Part shown: piece after piece, positions 1 through 8,567 of the stretch
Layout: the number at the start of each line of letters is the position of its first letter
Position numbering within the stretch: position 1 is the stretch's first letter
Assembly: GCF_001553455.1 (NCBI RefSeq)
Contig: NZ_BBOX01000149.1
Location: 1 to 38,461, forward strand
DNA: 38,461 nucleotides
DNA from: Streptomyces hygroscopicus subsp. hygroscopicus
Lineage (GTDB): Bacteria > Actinomycetota > Actinomycetes > Streptomycetales > Streptomycetaceae
Reading direction: 5' to 3'
The notes under the pieces: generated by a model
The model's input: the letters and a program-made list of their open reading frames with translations, nothing else
Told to the model about the DNA's origin: nothing
The model's database searches: none
Program-made: the position numbers and the translations under genes

Positions 1-543
1 GGCCAACAGGGCGGTCCGGGCGGCCCCGGCCCCGGCGGCGCGCCGTCGGCCCCGCGCGGGCCCGCGCTGAATCTGCGCAGCCCCGCCCACCGCGTCGAGC
101 GCGAACTGCTCAAGCTCGCCCTCCAGCGCCCCGAGCTGGTCGCCCCGGCCTTCGACGCCTACGGCATCGACGAGTTCACCGCCCCGCCGTACGCGGCGGT
201 GCGCCGCGCCATCGAGGACGCGGGCGGTGTGACCGCCGCCGACGCCGACTATCTCGCCCGGGTCCGGGAGGCGGCGCCCGACGACACGGTCCGGGCGATG
301 GTCACCGAACTCGCCGTCGAGCCGCCGCACACCCGCCGCGACCCGGACGAGGCGTACGCGGGCGTGCAGCTGGTGGCCGTACGGCTGGCCGCGGTGAACC
401 AGCGCGTGACCGAGGTGCGGGGCACCCTCCAGCGCCTGGGGCCACACGCGGACCCGGCCCACCTCGCCGCCGTGCAGAACGAGCTGTGGGTGCTCCAGCA
501 GTACGGCCAGTCCCTCCGGGACCGGGGCGCGGCGGCGCTGTAG
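1..543 (+). CDS. dnaG: DNA primase DnaG, C-terminal part (truncated by window start)
   Basis: The frame is open from base 1 to the TAG at 541-543, so only the last 180 residues are present. A Gly/Pro-rich linker (residues 1-22 of the fragment) is followed by a helical domain beginning with the phrase SPAHRVERELLKLALQRPEL. This matches the C-terminal DnaB-helicase-binding domain that follows the TOPRIM core in actinobacterial primases. DnaG makes RNA primers for Okazaki fragments. The zinc-finger and TOPRIM domains lie outside the window. The identification also rests on the sigma-factor gene downstream, since I recall a dnaG-hrdA neighbourhood in Streptomyces. Nothing in the visible part looks broken. 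Confidence 0.85.
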   Translation, partial: GQQGGPGGPGPGGAPSAPRGPALNLRSPAHRVERELLKLALQRPELVAPAFDAYGIDEFTAPPYAAVRRAIEDAGGVTAADADYLARVREAAPDDTVRAMVTELAVEPPHTRRDPDEAYAGVQLVAVRLAAVNQRVTEVRGTLQRLGPHADPAHLAAVQNELWVLQQYGQSLRDRGAAAL

Positions 544-1467
544 GGGGAGCGCGGGCGCGGCGGGCGGAGCCGAAGGCGGTCAGGCCATGAGGGCCGCGAG
601 GCAGTGAGGGCCGTGGGGGACCGGCCAGGGCCGCGGGACAGCCGGAGCCGTTGAGACCGGCCAGGGCAGTCGGGACCGACCAGGGCCGCGAGGACAGTCA
701 GGGCAGTCGGGACCGGCCAGGGCTGTGAGGGACAGGCCCTGTGAATCGCCGGGCAGTCCGGACCCGTGGGGCCAGGGCTGTGAGGGAAGCCAGGGCGGTT
801 CCGGCGCCGGGCCGTGGGGGAGGGGCCCGTGAACCTGCCGGGCAGTCCGGACCCGTGGGGCCAGGGCCGCGCGGGCAGCCAGGGCTGTTCCGGTCAGGCC
901 GTGGGGGCAGGGGCCCTGTGAATCCGCCGGGCAGTCCGGACTCGTGGGGCCAGGGCGTGAAGGCAGTCAGGGCAGTCGGGACTGGCCAGGCCGTGGGGGA
1001 CAGGCCCTGTGAATCCGCCGGGCAGTCCGGACCCGTGGGGCCATGAGGGCCGCGAGGCAGCCAGGGCAGTCGGACCCGGCCAGGGCCGCGAGGACAGCCA
1101 GGACCATTGAGACTGGCCAGGGCAGGCCGTGAGGGCCGGATGAGGGCCGGGTGAGGGCCGGTGAGCGGTTCCGGCCAGCCCGTTCGGGTCCCGGCGGGCG
1201 CTCCGGAGGGGAGGCTGTAGCCGCCGGGTAGTCGTACGGTCACGGCCCGCTGAGCAAAAAGTGCCCGCACGCCCCTCGTGGCAGGCCTGTGTCGTACTCC
1301 ACACTGGGGGCGGTGCCTGAGTCCTCGGAGCGCGGCGGTGGTGGCCGGGTAGGGCCGGAATCCCCCGCAGATCCGCTCATGACGTACGGGACGGACGGCG
1401 GCGCGGCCGCCGTGCCGTACCCGATCGTTCTGCCCCCTCAGCAGCGATCACCCTGGAGGTCGCCCCC
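544..1467. repeat. Non-coding region with ~89-bp-period degenerate repeats
   Basis: These 924 bases between dnaG and the sigma-factor gene hold no convincing gene; the open frames on both strands are Pro/Gly/Arg-rich composition artefacts. A core reading GGGCAGTCCGGACCCGTGGG recurs at 751, 840, 929 and 1020, giving spacings of 89, 89 and 91 bases, and each copy is preceded by a variant of CCCTGTGAATC. Shorter echoes (CAGGGCAGTCGGGACCGGCC) run from about 600 to 1130. The last ~300 bases (1150-1467) have no repeats and presumably hold the sigma-factor promoter, but I could not pick convincing -35/-10 boxes. Confidence 0.7.
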
Positions 1468-2709
<1,242 letters not shown>

Positions 2710-2949
2710 CGGCTGCCTGGACCAGCGGCTGTGCGGACTGCGCAGACCGGCGGCCGCGCGGACGGGGCGGACCAGCGGCCATGCGGACTGGGCGGACCAG
2801 CGGCTGTGCGGACCGCGAACCAACGGCTGTCCGGACCAACGTGCCGCCCCCACCCCCGCAGGCCGGGCCGACCCTCCGCCCCGCCCCGCTGCCTCAGAGG
2901 GACCTCGACCTCGACCTCCTCCGGACCTCCTCAGTACCGCCTCCGGGCC
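2710..2949. repeat. Intergenic short repeats between convergent genes
   Basis: A motif of about 22 bases reading GGACCAGCGGCTGTGCGGAC occurs with small changes at 2719, 2769, 2794 and 2817. The end of the sigma-factor gene itself (GGACTAGCGGCTG from 2703) is a partial copy. The repeats lie exactly where the sigma-factor and kinase transcripts converge. No uridine-tract terminator is visible. Confidence 0.55.
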
Positions 2950-4596
2950 TCACACGGCCTCGTACCCACCGGCCACGAGCCCACCAGCCTCCCCGTACCC
3001 TCCGGGGTTCACCGAGCCGCCGCCCTCGTACCCACCGGCGCCACCGGCGGGCACCTGGCTTCCCACCCCGTACCCACCGGCGCCACCGGCGGCCTCCTGG
3101 CCTCCCGGCTCGACGGTCCCGGACCCGACGGTCCCGGACTCGAAGGCGCCGGACTCGACCGTCCCGGACTCGAAGGCGCCGGGGTGGGTCTGCTCCCGCA
3201 CCGCCACGTACTGCTGCCGCACCGCCTGCCCCACCGGCAGGTCGTCGCCCGGTTCGAAGACCTGGCTCGCCGCGGCCGGCCAGCGCGGCGGTTCGTGCGG
3301 CGACTGGGTGCCGTGCGAGACGCCCAGCGCCCACGCGGCCTGGCGGGCGGCGCCCAGGGCGGCGTAGTCGGCGGGCTGGGGCACCACGACTTGCGCGCCC
3401 AGCAGCGCGGGCGCGATCGCGCGGACCGCCTGAAGATCGGCCGCGGGCCCGAGCAGGAAGACGCGCCGCACCTGGACACCGCGTCCGCGCAGTACGTCCA
3501 GCGCGTCCGCGAGCCCGCACAGCATCCCCTCGAACGCGGCCCGCGCCAGATGCTCGGGCTTCATCGACTCGCGCCGCAGCCCGGTCAGCGTGCCCGCCGT
3601 ATGCGGCAGGTGCGGGGTCCGCTCGCCCTCCAGGTACGGCAGCAGCACCAGCCCGTACGACCCTGGGGTGGACTTCATCGCGAGCGCGGAGAGCCCCTCG
3701 AGATCGGTGCCGAGCAGTTCCGCCGTACCGCGCAGCGTCCGTACCGCGTTGAGCGTGTGCACCACCGGCAGGTGCATCCCGGTGGCGTCCGCGTACGACA
3801 GGATCGTGCCGGTCGGATCGGCCAGCGCCTCATGGTGGATGGAGAAGACCGAGCCGGAGGCGCCCAGCGAGATCACCGCGTCGCCGAGCCCGACCCCCAG
3901 CCCGAAGGCGGCGGCCATGGTCTCGCCCGTCCCGGCGGAGATCAGCAGCCCTTCGGGGGTGTGCCCGGCGGCGTCGGCCGGGCCGATGACCTCCGGCAGC
4001 CGCACCTGGTGCCCGAGGGCCAGCTCGACCAGGTCGGGGCGCCAGGAGCCGGCCGCCGCCGACCAGTAGCCGCTGCTGGAGGCCGTACCGCGGTCGGTCG
4101 TACGCCGCACCGGCCGTCCCAACAGCTGCCACACCAGCCAGTCGTGCGGCTGCATCAACTCGGCCACGCGGTGCGCCGCCTCCGGCTCGTTCCGCGCCAG
4201 CCAGCGCAGCTTGGCCACCGGCTGCGAGGCGGTCGGCACGGCGCCGACCGCCTGGGCCCACGCGGTGCGGCCGCCGAGCGCCTCGGCGAGGTCGGCGGCC
4301 GCGGACTGCGCACGCTTGTCGTTGCCCATCAGCGCGGGGCGCACCAGCACCCCGCCCGCGTCCAGCGCCAGCAGCCCGTGCTGCTGCGCCGAGACGCCGA
4401 TGGCCTGGACCCCTTCGAGCAGCCCGCCCTCGGCGGCCTCGCCGAGGGACATCAGCCACGCCTGCGGATCCACATCGCCGCTGCCGCCGACCGGATGCGG
4501 GGCGTACCCCTGTTTGATCACGGCACCCGTATCGGTGTCACAGACGACGATTCGTGTGCTGTCGGACGAACTGTCCAACCCGGCGACTATCCCCAT
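2950..4596 (-). CDS. xylB: FGGY-family carbohydrate kinase, xylulokinase-like
   Basis: The N-terminus MGIVAGLDSSSDSTRIVVCD is the FGGY ATP-binding phosphate-1 motif with the catalytic-domain Asp. GVSAQQHGLLALDAGG (about residues 67-82) is typical of xylulokinases. SAGTGETMAAAFGLGVGLGD and the later PYLEGERTPHLPHTAGTLTG match the second FGGY domain. It would phosphorylate D-xylulose or a related sugar with ATP in the cytoplasm. At 548 aa it is longer than the usual ~480-500. The extra ~65 C-terminal residues are a low-complexity tail of SGTVESGAFESG and GGAGGYG repeats. Gene order does not identify the sugar. The start is ATG at 4596; no sugar transporter or isomerase is nearby. Confidence 0.85.
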   Translation of the reverse strand: MGIVAGLDSSSDSTRIVVCDTDTGAVIKQGYAPHPVGGSGDVDPQAWLMSLGEAAEGGLLEGVQAIGVSAQQHGLLALDAGGVLVRPALMGNDKRAQSAAADLAEALGGRTAWAQAVGAVPTASQPVAKLRWLARNEPEAAHRVAELMQPHDWLVWQLLGRPVRRTTDRGTASSSGYWSAAAGSWRPDLVELALGHQVRLPEVIGPADAAGHTPEGLLISAGTGETMAAAFGLGVGLGDAVISLGASGSVFSIHHEALADPTGTILSYADATGMHLPVVHTLNAVRTLRGTAELLGTDLEGLSALAMKSTPGSYGLVLLPYLEGERTPHLPHTAGTLTGLRRESMKPEHLARAAFEGMLCGLADALDVLRGRGVQVRRVFLLGPAADLQAVRAIAPALLGAQVVVPQPADYAALGAARQAAWALGVSHGTQSPHEPPRWPAAASQVFEPGDDLPVGQAVRQQYVAVREQTHPGAFESGTVESGAFESGTVGSGTVEPGGQEAAGGAGGYGVGSQVPAGGAGGYEGGGSVNPGGYGEAGGLVAGGYEAV

Positions 4597-4621
4597 GGAT
4601 CAGATCATGCCACCGCCGCCG

Positions 4622-4891
4622 TCAGGTGTTGCTGGTGCCCCAGTCGTCCTCCGTCGCCGTGCGGCCCTCGCGCTGCCCGATCTTCTCGCGCAGCGGCCGC
4701 ACCTTGTCCAGCGCCTTCGCGGCGGCCTGCCGGCCTCCCAGCGCGGCCGATTCGGCGGTATTGCGGACGGCCGGGTTCCGTGCGAGCTTCTGCGCACCCG
4801 CGCGCAGCTGCTCGTACCGCTCCCGGCCGGCTCGCGTGCCCAGTACGTAACCCACAGCCAACCCGGTGATGAACGTCAGCCGGTAGCGCAT
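4622..4891 (-). CDS. YtxH-like small membrane-associated protein
   Basis: A protein of 89 aa beginning MRYRLTFITGLAVGYVLGTR. It has one short hydrophobic segment near the N-terminus (about residues 5-18), followed by the basic helical stretch AGRERYEQLRAGAQKLARNP, the usual layout of YtxH-domain proteins. The function is unknown. I prefer the ATG at 4891, preceded by AGAAGGGCAGG, over a GTG nine codons upstream at 4918 that would add MKDSEKGRS. It ends 25 bases from the start of the downstream kinase gene and reads the same way, so the two could be one transcript. Confidence 0.75.
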   Translation of the reverse strand: MRYRLTFITGLAVGYVLGTRAGRERYEQLRAGAQKLARNPAVRNTAESAALGGRQAAAKALDKVRPLREKIGQREGRTATEDDWGTSNT

Positions 4892-5145
4892 CGACCTGCC
4901 CTTCTCGCTGTCCTTCACGTCTGGACCCCGGGGTCGTGCCGCACGCCTACCCGCCCGCGCGGCAGATCACCCACGATCACGTAGAAGATCATCCCTTGAT
5001 CGGCCGAGGAACGCCCGACGCCCGAGGGGGACGCGGCGATACCGATTGGCGGAGCACCCCCCTGCTTGCGCTAATGTATGTGTCGCAGCGAGCGCACGCC
5101 GTCCGGGAGCCCCGGACGGGGTCGCGGTCGCGGCACACGGAGCAA

Positions 5146-5218
5146 TCCCCTGTAGCTCAATTGGCAGAGCAGCCGGCTGTTAACCGGCAGGTTACTGGTT
5201 CGAGTCCAGTCGGGGGAG
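5146..5218 (+). tRNA. tRNA-Asn (GTT)
   Basis: A cloverleaf of 73 bases. The acceptor TCCCCTG pairs with CGGGGGA (one G-T pair), the D arm is GCTC/GAGC, the anticodon stem GCCGG/CCGGC carries the loop CTGTTAA (anticodon GTT), and the T arm is ACTGG-TTCGAGT-CCAGT. The discriminator is G, and CCA is not encoded. Confidence 0.95.
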
Positions 5219-5223
5219 CTCGG

Positions 5224-5296
5224 TCCCCTGTAGCTCAATTGGCAGAGCATTCGGCTGTTAACCGGAGGGTTACTGGTTCGAGTCCAGTCGGGGGAG
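5224..5296 (+). tRNA. tRNA-Asn (GTT), second copy
   Basis: Same length and fold as the copy five bases upstream, with the same acceptor, D and T arms and anticodon loop CTGTTAA. It differs in the anticodon stem (TTCGG/CCGGA) and the variable loop (GGGTT). The spacing implies a single precursor transcript with the first copy. Confidence 0.95.
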
Positions 5297-5304
5297 CAGG
5301 GAGG

Positions 5305-5328
5305 AGGACCCCTTGAGGGGTCCTTTTT
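5305..5328 (+). terminator. Intrinsic terminator after the tRNA-Asn pair
   Basis: Perfect 8-bp stem AGGACCCC (5305-5312) / GGGGTCCT (5317-5324) with a TTGA loop, followed by a run of T. It lies 9 bases after the second tRNA-Asn and is the most classical terminator in the window. Confidence 0.9.
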
Positions 5329-5470
5329 CATTTCCGGACCCCCGCGGGCGTGATCTACGTCATGATCGAAGCCGTGGAGGCGCTCAGCGCCGGTCCTCCG
5401 AAGCAGCAGATCGTATGAGCGGCTATGCTGCGGCAGACGGCGCACGCAGATGTGTACGACGCGCCGTTAC

Positions 5471-5544
5471 GGGGCGGTAGCTCAGCCGGTTAGAGCAGCG
5501 GACTCATAATCCGTCGGCCGTGGGTTCGAGTCCCACCCGCCCCA
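5471..5544 (+). tRNA. tRNA with CAT anticodon (elongator Met, or Ile2)
   Basis: A cloverleaf of 74 bases. The acceptor GGGGCGG/CCGCCCC is perfect, the D arm is GCTC/GAGC, the anticodon stem GCGGA/TCCGT carries the loop CTCATAA, and the T arm is GTGGG-TTCGAGT-CCCAC. The discriminator is A. CAT can read AUG, or AUA after lysidine modification by TilS. I cannot separate elongator Met from Ile2 by eye. It is not initiator tRNA, because the acceptor 1-72 pair is fully matched. Confidence 0.9.
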
Positions 5545-5590
5545 CCGGCACACTACGCGGGCAGAACCATCCTGACCTGCGCAGACGCGA

Positions 5591-5628
5591 GAACGGGAGC
5601 CGCCGCGCCGACGCGGGGACTCCCGTTC
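5591..5628. terminator. Hairpin between the tRNA and P450 genes
   Basis: Inverted repeat GAACGGGAG (5591-5599) / CTCCCGTTC (5620-5628) with a GC-rich inner part. It sits between the tRNA with the CAT anticodon and the convergent 3' end of the P450 gene. There is no T run, which is common for Streptomyces terminators. Confidence 0.55.
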
Positions 5629-5681
5629 ATCCGTTCAGGGCAAGATGGCGGAAGTGGAACCTTCTCCAGGGGACAGTGCCG

Positions 5682-6881
5682 TCACCGCAGGGTGATGGGG
5701 ACCGCCTCGAGAGCACGTGAGCGGAACGAGACGCGCCACGGGAGCTGCTCAGGGGGAACGGCGAGATCCAGCCGGGGGAACCGGCGGAGCAGCGTGTGGA
5801 GGGCGATCTGGATCTCCATGCGGGCCAGCGGTGCACCAAGGCAGTAGTGCATTCCCTGGCCGAGGGCCAGATGTGCCTTGTCCTGGCGGTGGATGTCGAA
5901 CTCGTCCGGGGAGGGGTATCGCGCAGGATCCCTGTGGGCAGAGGCCAGGCAGAGCATGACGGTGTCCCCCGCGGGGATCTGTGTGCCGCCGATCTCTATG
6001 GGTTCGGTGGGGAAGCGCCGGATGGCCATCTGATTGGGGTGCGCGTACCGCAGCAGCTCCTCGACGGCTTCGGACAGCAGGCTGGGATCAGCGCGTAGCT
6101 CTGCGACCTGGTCCGGGTGCTGCAAGAGGGTGACCAGGCCGGCACTGATCAGATGCTGGGTGTTCTCGCTCCCGGCCATGAGGAGCAAGAAGGCGAGCGA
6201 GACGAGTTCGTCTTCGGTGAGCTGGTCGCCTTCGTCTCGGACAGCGATGAGTGCGGAGAGCATGTCGTCGCCGAGGGCCCTTCGCCGGGTGGCGACGAGG
6301 TCCAGGAGGAAGGCGTGGATGTTCTCCACGGCGTCTTTGATCTGGCGGGGGCTTTCGGGTGTGAGCATATTGCTCACCCATGTGGAGAAGCGGCGCCGGT
6401 CGGCCTCGGGCACGGCGAGCAGGTCGCCGATCACCCTGAGCGGTAAGGGGAGGGAGAAGGCGGAGACGAGGTCTCCGCCCCCTTGGCCGGCCAGATCATC
6501 TGCGAGGCGGTCGACCGCGGCCTGGACGCTTCCCCGCATACCCTCGACCCGGCGCGCGGTGAACGCTTTAGACACCAGGCGGCGCAGGCGCTGATGATCT
6601 TCCGGATCGATGTTGAGGAGGTTGGCGTCCAGGGCCGGCGGGAGGGAGAAGCCCTTGTACCCGGTCCCGGAGTGCGCTTTGTTCACTGACAACCGTGTAT
6701 CAGTGAGCCCGGCACGTACGTCCTCTTCCCGGAGCACGAGCCAGATCGGTGAGCCGTCCGGGAGCGCGACCCGGTGTACGGCGCTTTCCTCACGAAGCTG
6801 TGCGTACCGCGGATAGGGGTTGTCGAGGAAGGCGGCGTCGAAGGGCTGGGGGAGGTGTCCTGCCGGGAGAAGGGGTATCAC
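5682..6881 (-). CDS. Cytochrome P450 (class I bacterial type)
   Basis: A soluble P450 of 399 aa, the usual length for Streptomyces CYPs. The I-helix motif is AGSENT at residues 236-241 (instead of AGxDTT). The K-helix ExxR is E275-L-L-R278. The haem loop LGQGMHYCLG has the thiolate Cys at 347, with Leu replacing the usual Phe at its start. It would oxidise a small molecule using electrons from a ferredoxin, but no ferredoxin or reductase gene is adjacent. The start is GTG at 6881, preceded by AGGAG. The sequence resembles the CYP107-type hydroxylases of secondary metabolism, but the gene stands alone here and no substrate can be inferred. Confidence 0.92.
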   Translation of the reverse strand: MIPLLPAGHLPQPFDAAFLDNPYPRYAQLREESAVHRVALPDGSPIWLVLREEDVRAGLTDTRLSVNKAHSGTGYKGFSLPPALDANLLNIDPEDHQRLRRLVSKAFTARRVEGMRGSVQAAVDRLADDLAGQGGGDLVSAFSLPLPLRVIGDLLAVPEADRRRFSTWVSNMLTPESPRQIKDAVENIHAFLLDLVATRRRALGDDMLSALIAVRDEGDQLTEDELVSLAFLLLMAGSENTQHLISAGLVTLLQHPDQVAELRADPSLLSEAVEELLRYAHPNQMAIRRFPTEPIEIGGTQIPAGDTVMLCLASAHRDPARYPSPDEFDIHRQDKAHLALGQGMHYCLGAPLARMEIQIALHTLLRRFPRLDLAVPPEQLPWRVSFRSRALEAVPITLR

Positions 6882-7050
6882 GTGGGCTCCTGCGTGGTCG
6901 GGCGGCTGTGCAGTGTACGGATGAGGACGGCCGTGACGGTGGGGAATCGTTGATGGCGCGGGCGACCTTGCGCTGGAACAGGATCTCGGCAGCGAGGCCC
7001 TGCGGTTCGGCTACAAGGGGGGAACCCGGGGATCCGGTCGGTCGAATTCC

Positions 7051-7596
7051 ATGGTCCTTCGCCTGCAGACGTCCCTGACCGGCGAGCAGACCCCCGACGC
7101 CGAGAGGCAGGAGACTCGCAAGGCCCAGAAGGCGAAGGCCAAGGATGGACTCGGCAAGGCCGAGGAGGTCCTGCTGCCCCTTCTGGAGGAGCTGGCCGAG
7201 AAGAAGCCGGAGGACCTGGCCGTCATTCTCGGCGACGACCTCACCCGTCAGGTGAAGGTCATCGGCAAGCTCTACAGCCGGGTCCAGCTGGTCCGCAACC
7301 TGCTGAGCAAGGCCCAGGGCATCCAGCGTGCGATGGAGGCGGACTTCAACCGCAAGGCGCTGGAGGTCCAGAAGGAGGCTAAGGAGGCCGAGGAGGCGAA
7401 GGCCAAGGCCGTCGAGGAGGCCGAGGGCAGGGCGGCCAGCACCAAGAAGACCGACGCCAAGCCTGTTGCCAAGAAGGCGACAACGAAGCCCAAGGCTCGC
7501 CCGGCCGCGACCACCACCCCCCGGAAGGTGGCCGCGCAGAAGACGTCGGAGGTCAAGCCGGTGGCCGAGGAGCCGGAGGCGACACCGGCGCAGTGA
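7051..7596 (+). CDS. Hypothetical coiled-coil protein with Lys/Ala-rich tail
   Basis: A protein of 181 aa that I do not recognise. Residues 15-60 are charged helix. Residues 60-95 (DDLTRQVKVIGKLYSRVQLV) look like a small folded helical segment. Residues 98-125 are strongly coiled-coil (EVQKEAKEAEEAKAKAVEEA). From about 130 to the end it is a disordered tail of KPVAKKATTKPKARPA type, similar in composition to histone H1 or the tail of actinobacterial HU. Nucleic-acid binding is a guess from that tail. The ATG at 7051 has no clear ribosome site, and the frame is open upstream to a stop at 6934-6936, so the true start is uncertain. The start lies in an unusual cluster of 6-bp palindromes. Confidence 0.6.
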   Translation: MVLRLQTSLTGEQTPDAERQETRKAQKAKAKDGLGKAEEVLLPLLEELAEKKPEDLAVILGDDLTRQVKVIGKLYSRVQLVRNLLSKAQGIQRAMEADFNRKALEVQKEAKEAEEAKAKAVEEAEGRAASTKKTDAKPVAKKATTKPKARPAATTTPRKVAAQKTSEVKPVAEEPEATPAQ

Positions 7597-7643
7597 GGAG
7601 GTGAGAGGCGCGGCAGTGGCGGCGCCTTTTCCCCGCACGACGA

Positions 7644-7675
7644 AGGGCGTGGTCGGAGTTATCCGGCCACGCCCT
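7644..7675 (+). terminator. Hairpin terminator after the coiled-coil gene
   Basis: Stem AGGGCGTGGTCGG (7644-7656) / CCGGCCACGCCCT (7663-7675), 13 bp with one G-T pair, and a 6-base loop. It lies about 50 bases after the stop codon at 7596. Confidence 0.75.
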
Positions 7676-7856
7676 CTGTGTGTGCTCCTCCCCTTGTGTG
7701 GGTGCTGGTCAGTCGAGCCGAGTCCGTAGGGCCCTGTGGACTCGGCGTCGGGCTGGCCCATACGGCCCTGAGCGGGTGGCACCTGAGACCCGGGCCGTTG
7801 GCGTAGGCGTCCGCAGGCCCAACCGTTGAGCAGTACGTACGAAAGGAAGCAGCTGC

Positions 7857-8267
7857 GTGCTCACCCTGTTCACTAACCGCTATCAGGCGTACCAGCCCCC
7901 GCAGGGAGTGCCGGTGCGTATCACGCTGGGGGCTCCCCGTTCCCGGCTCGCCTATCAGCTCAGGCACGTAGTGCGGGAACTGGCGCCTCGGAAGGAGTAT
8001 TTCTCCAAGCCTCTGCCGGAGTTCACTTCGGCCTACCGCGCGGACCTGGACCGTCTCGGAGCGACATGGATCGCGGCGCGGCTGCAGGAGATAGCCGAGA
8101 CGGAGAAGGAACACAGGCTGGTCCTGCTCTGCTTTGAGGACCTGACGGACCCGGCGCAGTGGTGTCACCGCCGTATCTTCGCTAAGTGGTGGAAGGACGT
8201 CACGGGCGACGAAGTCCGCGAGCTGGGCCGGCTGGCAGACCACTATGAGCAGGGCACGTTGCTGTAA
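7857..8267 (+). CDS. DUF488-like protein
   Basis: A protein of 136 aa. The end of the domain, LVLLCFEDLTDPAQWCHRRIFAKWW (about residues 98-122), matches the DUF488 signature in which an LLCxE stretch is followed by CHR. The N-terminal TNRYQAY is the first strand, and the middle LAPRKEYF with the basic/aromatic YRADLDRLG also fits. The biochemical role of the family is not settled. The GTG start at 7857 is supported by AAAGGAAG at 7842-7849. The gene ends about 300 bases before the distal end of CRISPR array 1; nothing shows that it belongs to the CRISPR system. Confidence 0.75.
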   Translation: MLTLFTNRYQAYQPPQGVPVRITLGAPRSRLAYQLRHVVRELAPRKEYFSKPLPEFTSAYRADLDRLGATWIAARLQEIAETEKEHRLVLLCFEDLTDPAQWCHRRIFAKWWKDVTGDEVRELGRLADHYEQGTLL

Positions 8268-8298
8268 GGACGCGGCCGTCTGCAGTCCTCTCGCGGCA

Positions 8299-8340
8299 CC
8301 GCAGCGCCCGGTCGTGCATTCGCTCGGCCGGGCGCTGCGG
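8299..8340 (+). terminator. Hairpin after the DUF488-like gene
   Basis: Perfect 13-bp stem CCGCAGCGCCCGG (8299-8311) / CCGGGCGCTGCGG (8328-8340) with a 16-base loop, 31 bases after the stop codon. Apart from this hairpin I see nothing in 8268-8567; its open frames have no recognisable product. Confidence 0.7.
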
Positions 8341-8567
8341 CTTGCGCATGTCCTTGCGGGCGATTCGCGCTCCGATGCGTTCGCTGTGACCCTTTTCGCA
8401 GGTCGGGTCGGTTACGCGCCTTGTCGGCGTGCAGGGCTTGAAGTGTCGTCCGGCATGGGGGTGATCGTCCACCATCGGTTTCAGGCTGCTGTGTGCGACG
8501 TCTGCGACCTGATGGGCCGTCGCCTCGGACCCGGACGGCCTTCAACTGTGACGGGAGTTGCGAAGGG

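Noticed and set aside
698..1304. Pro-rich open frames in the dnaG-sigma gap
   Set aside because: Composition of GC-rich repeats, with no ribosome sites and no domains.
5471..5544. tRNA with CAT anticodon as an integration (att) site for an island carrying the CRISPR locus
   Set aside because: I found no second copy of the tRNA 3' end in the window and no integrase gene; it would need the wider genome to test.
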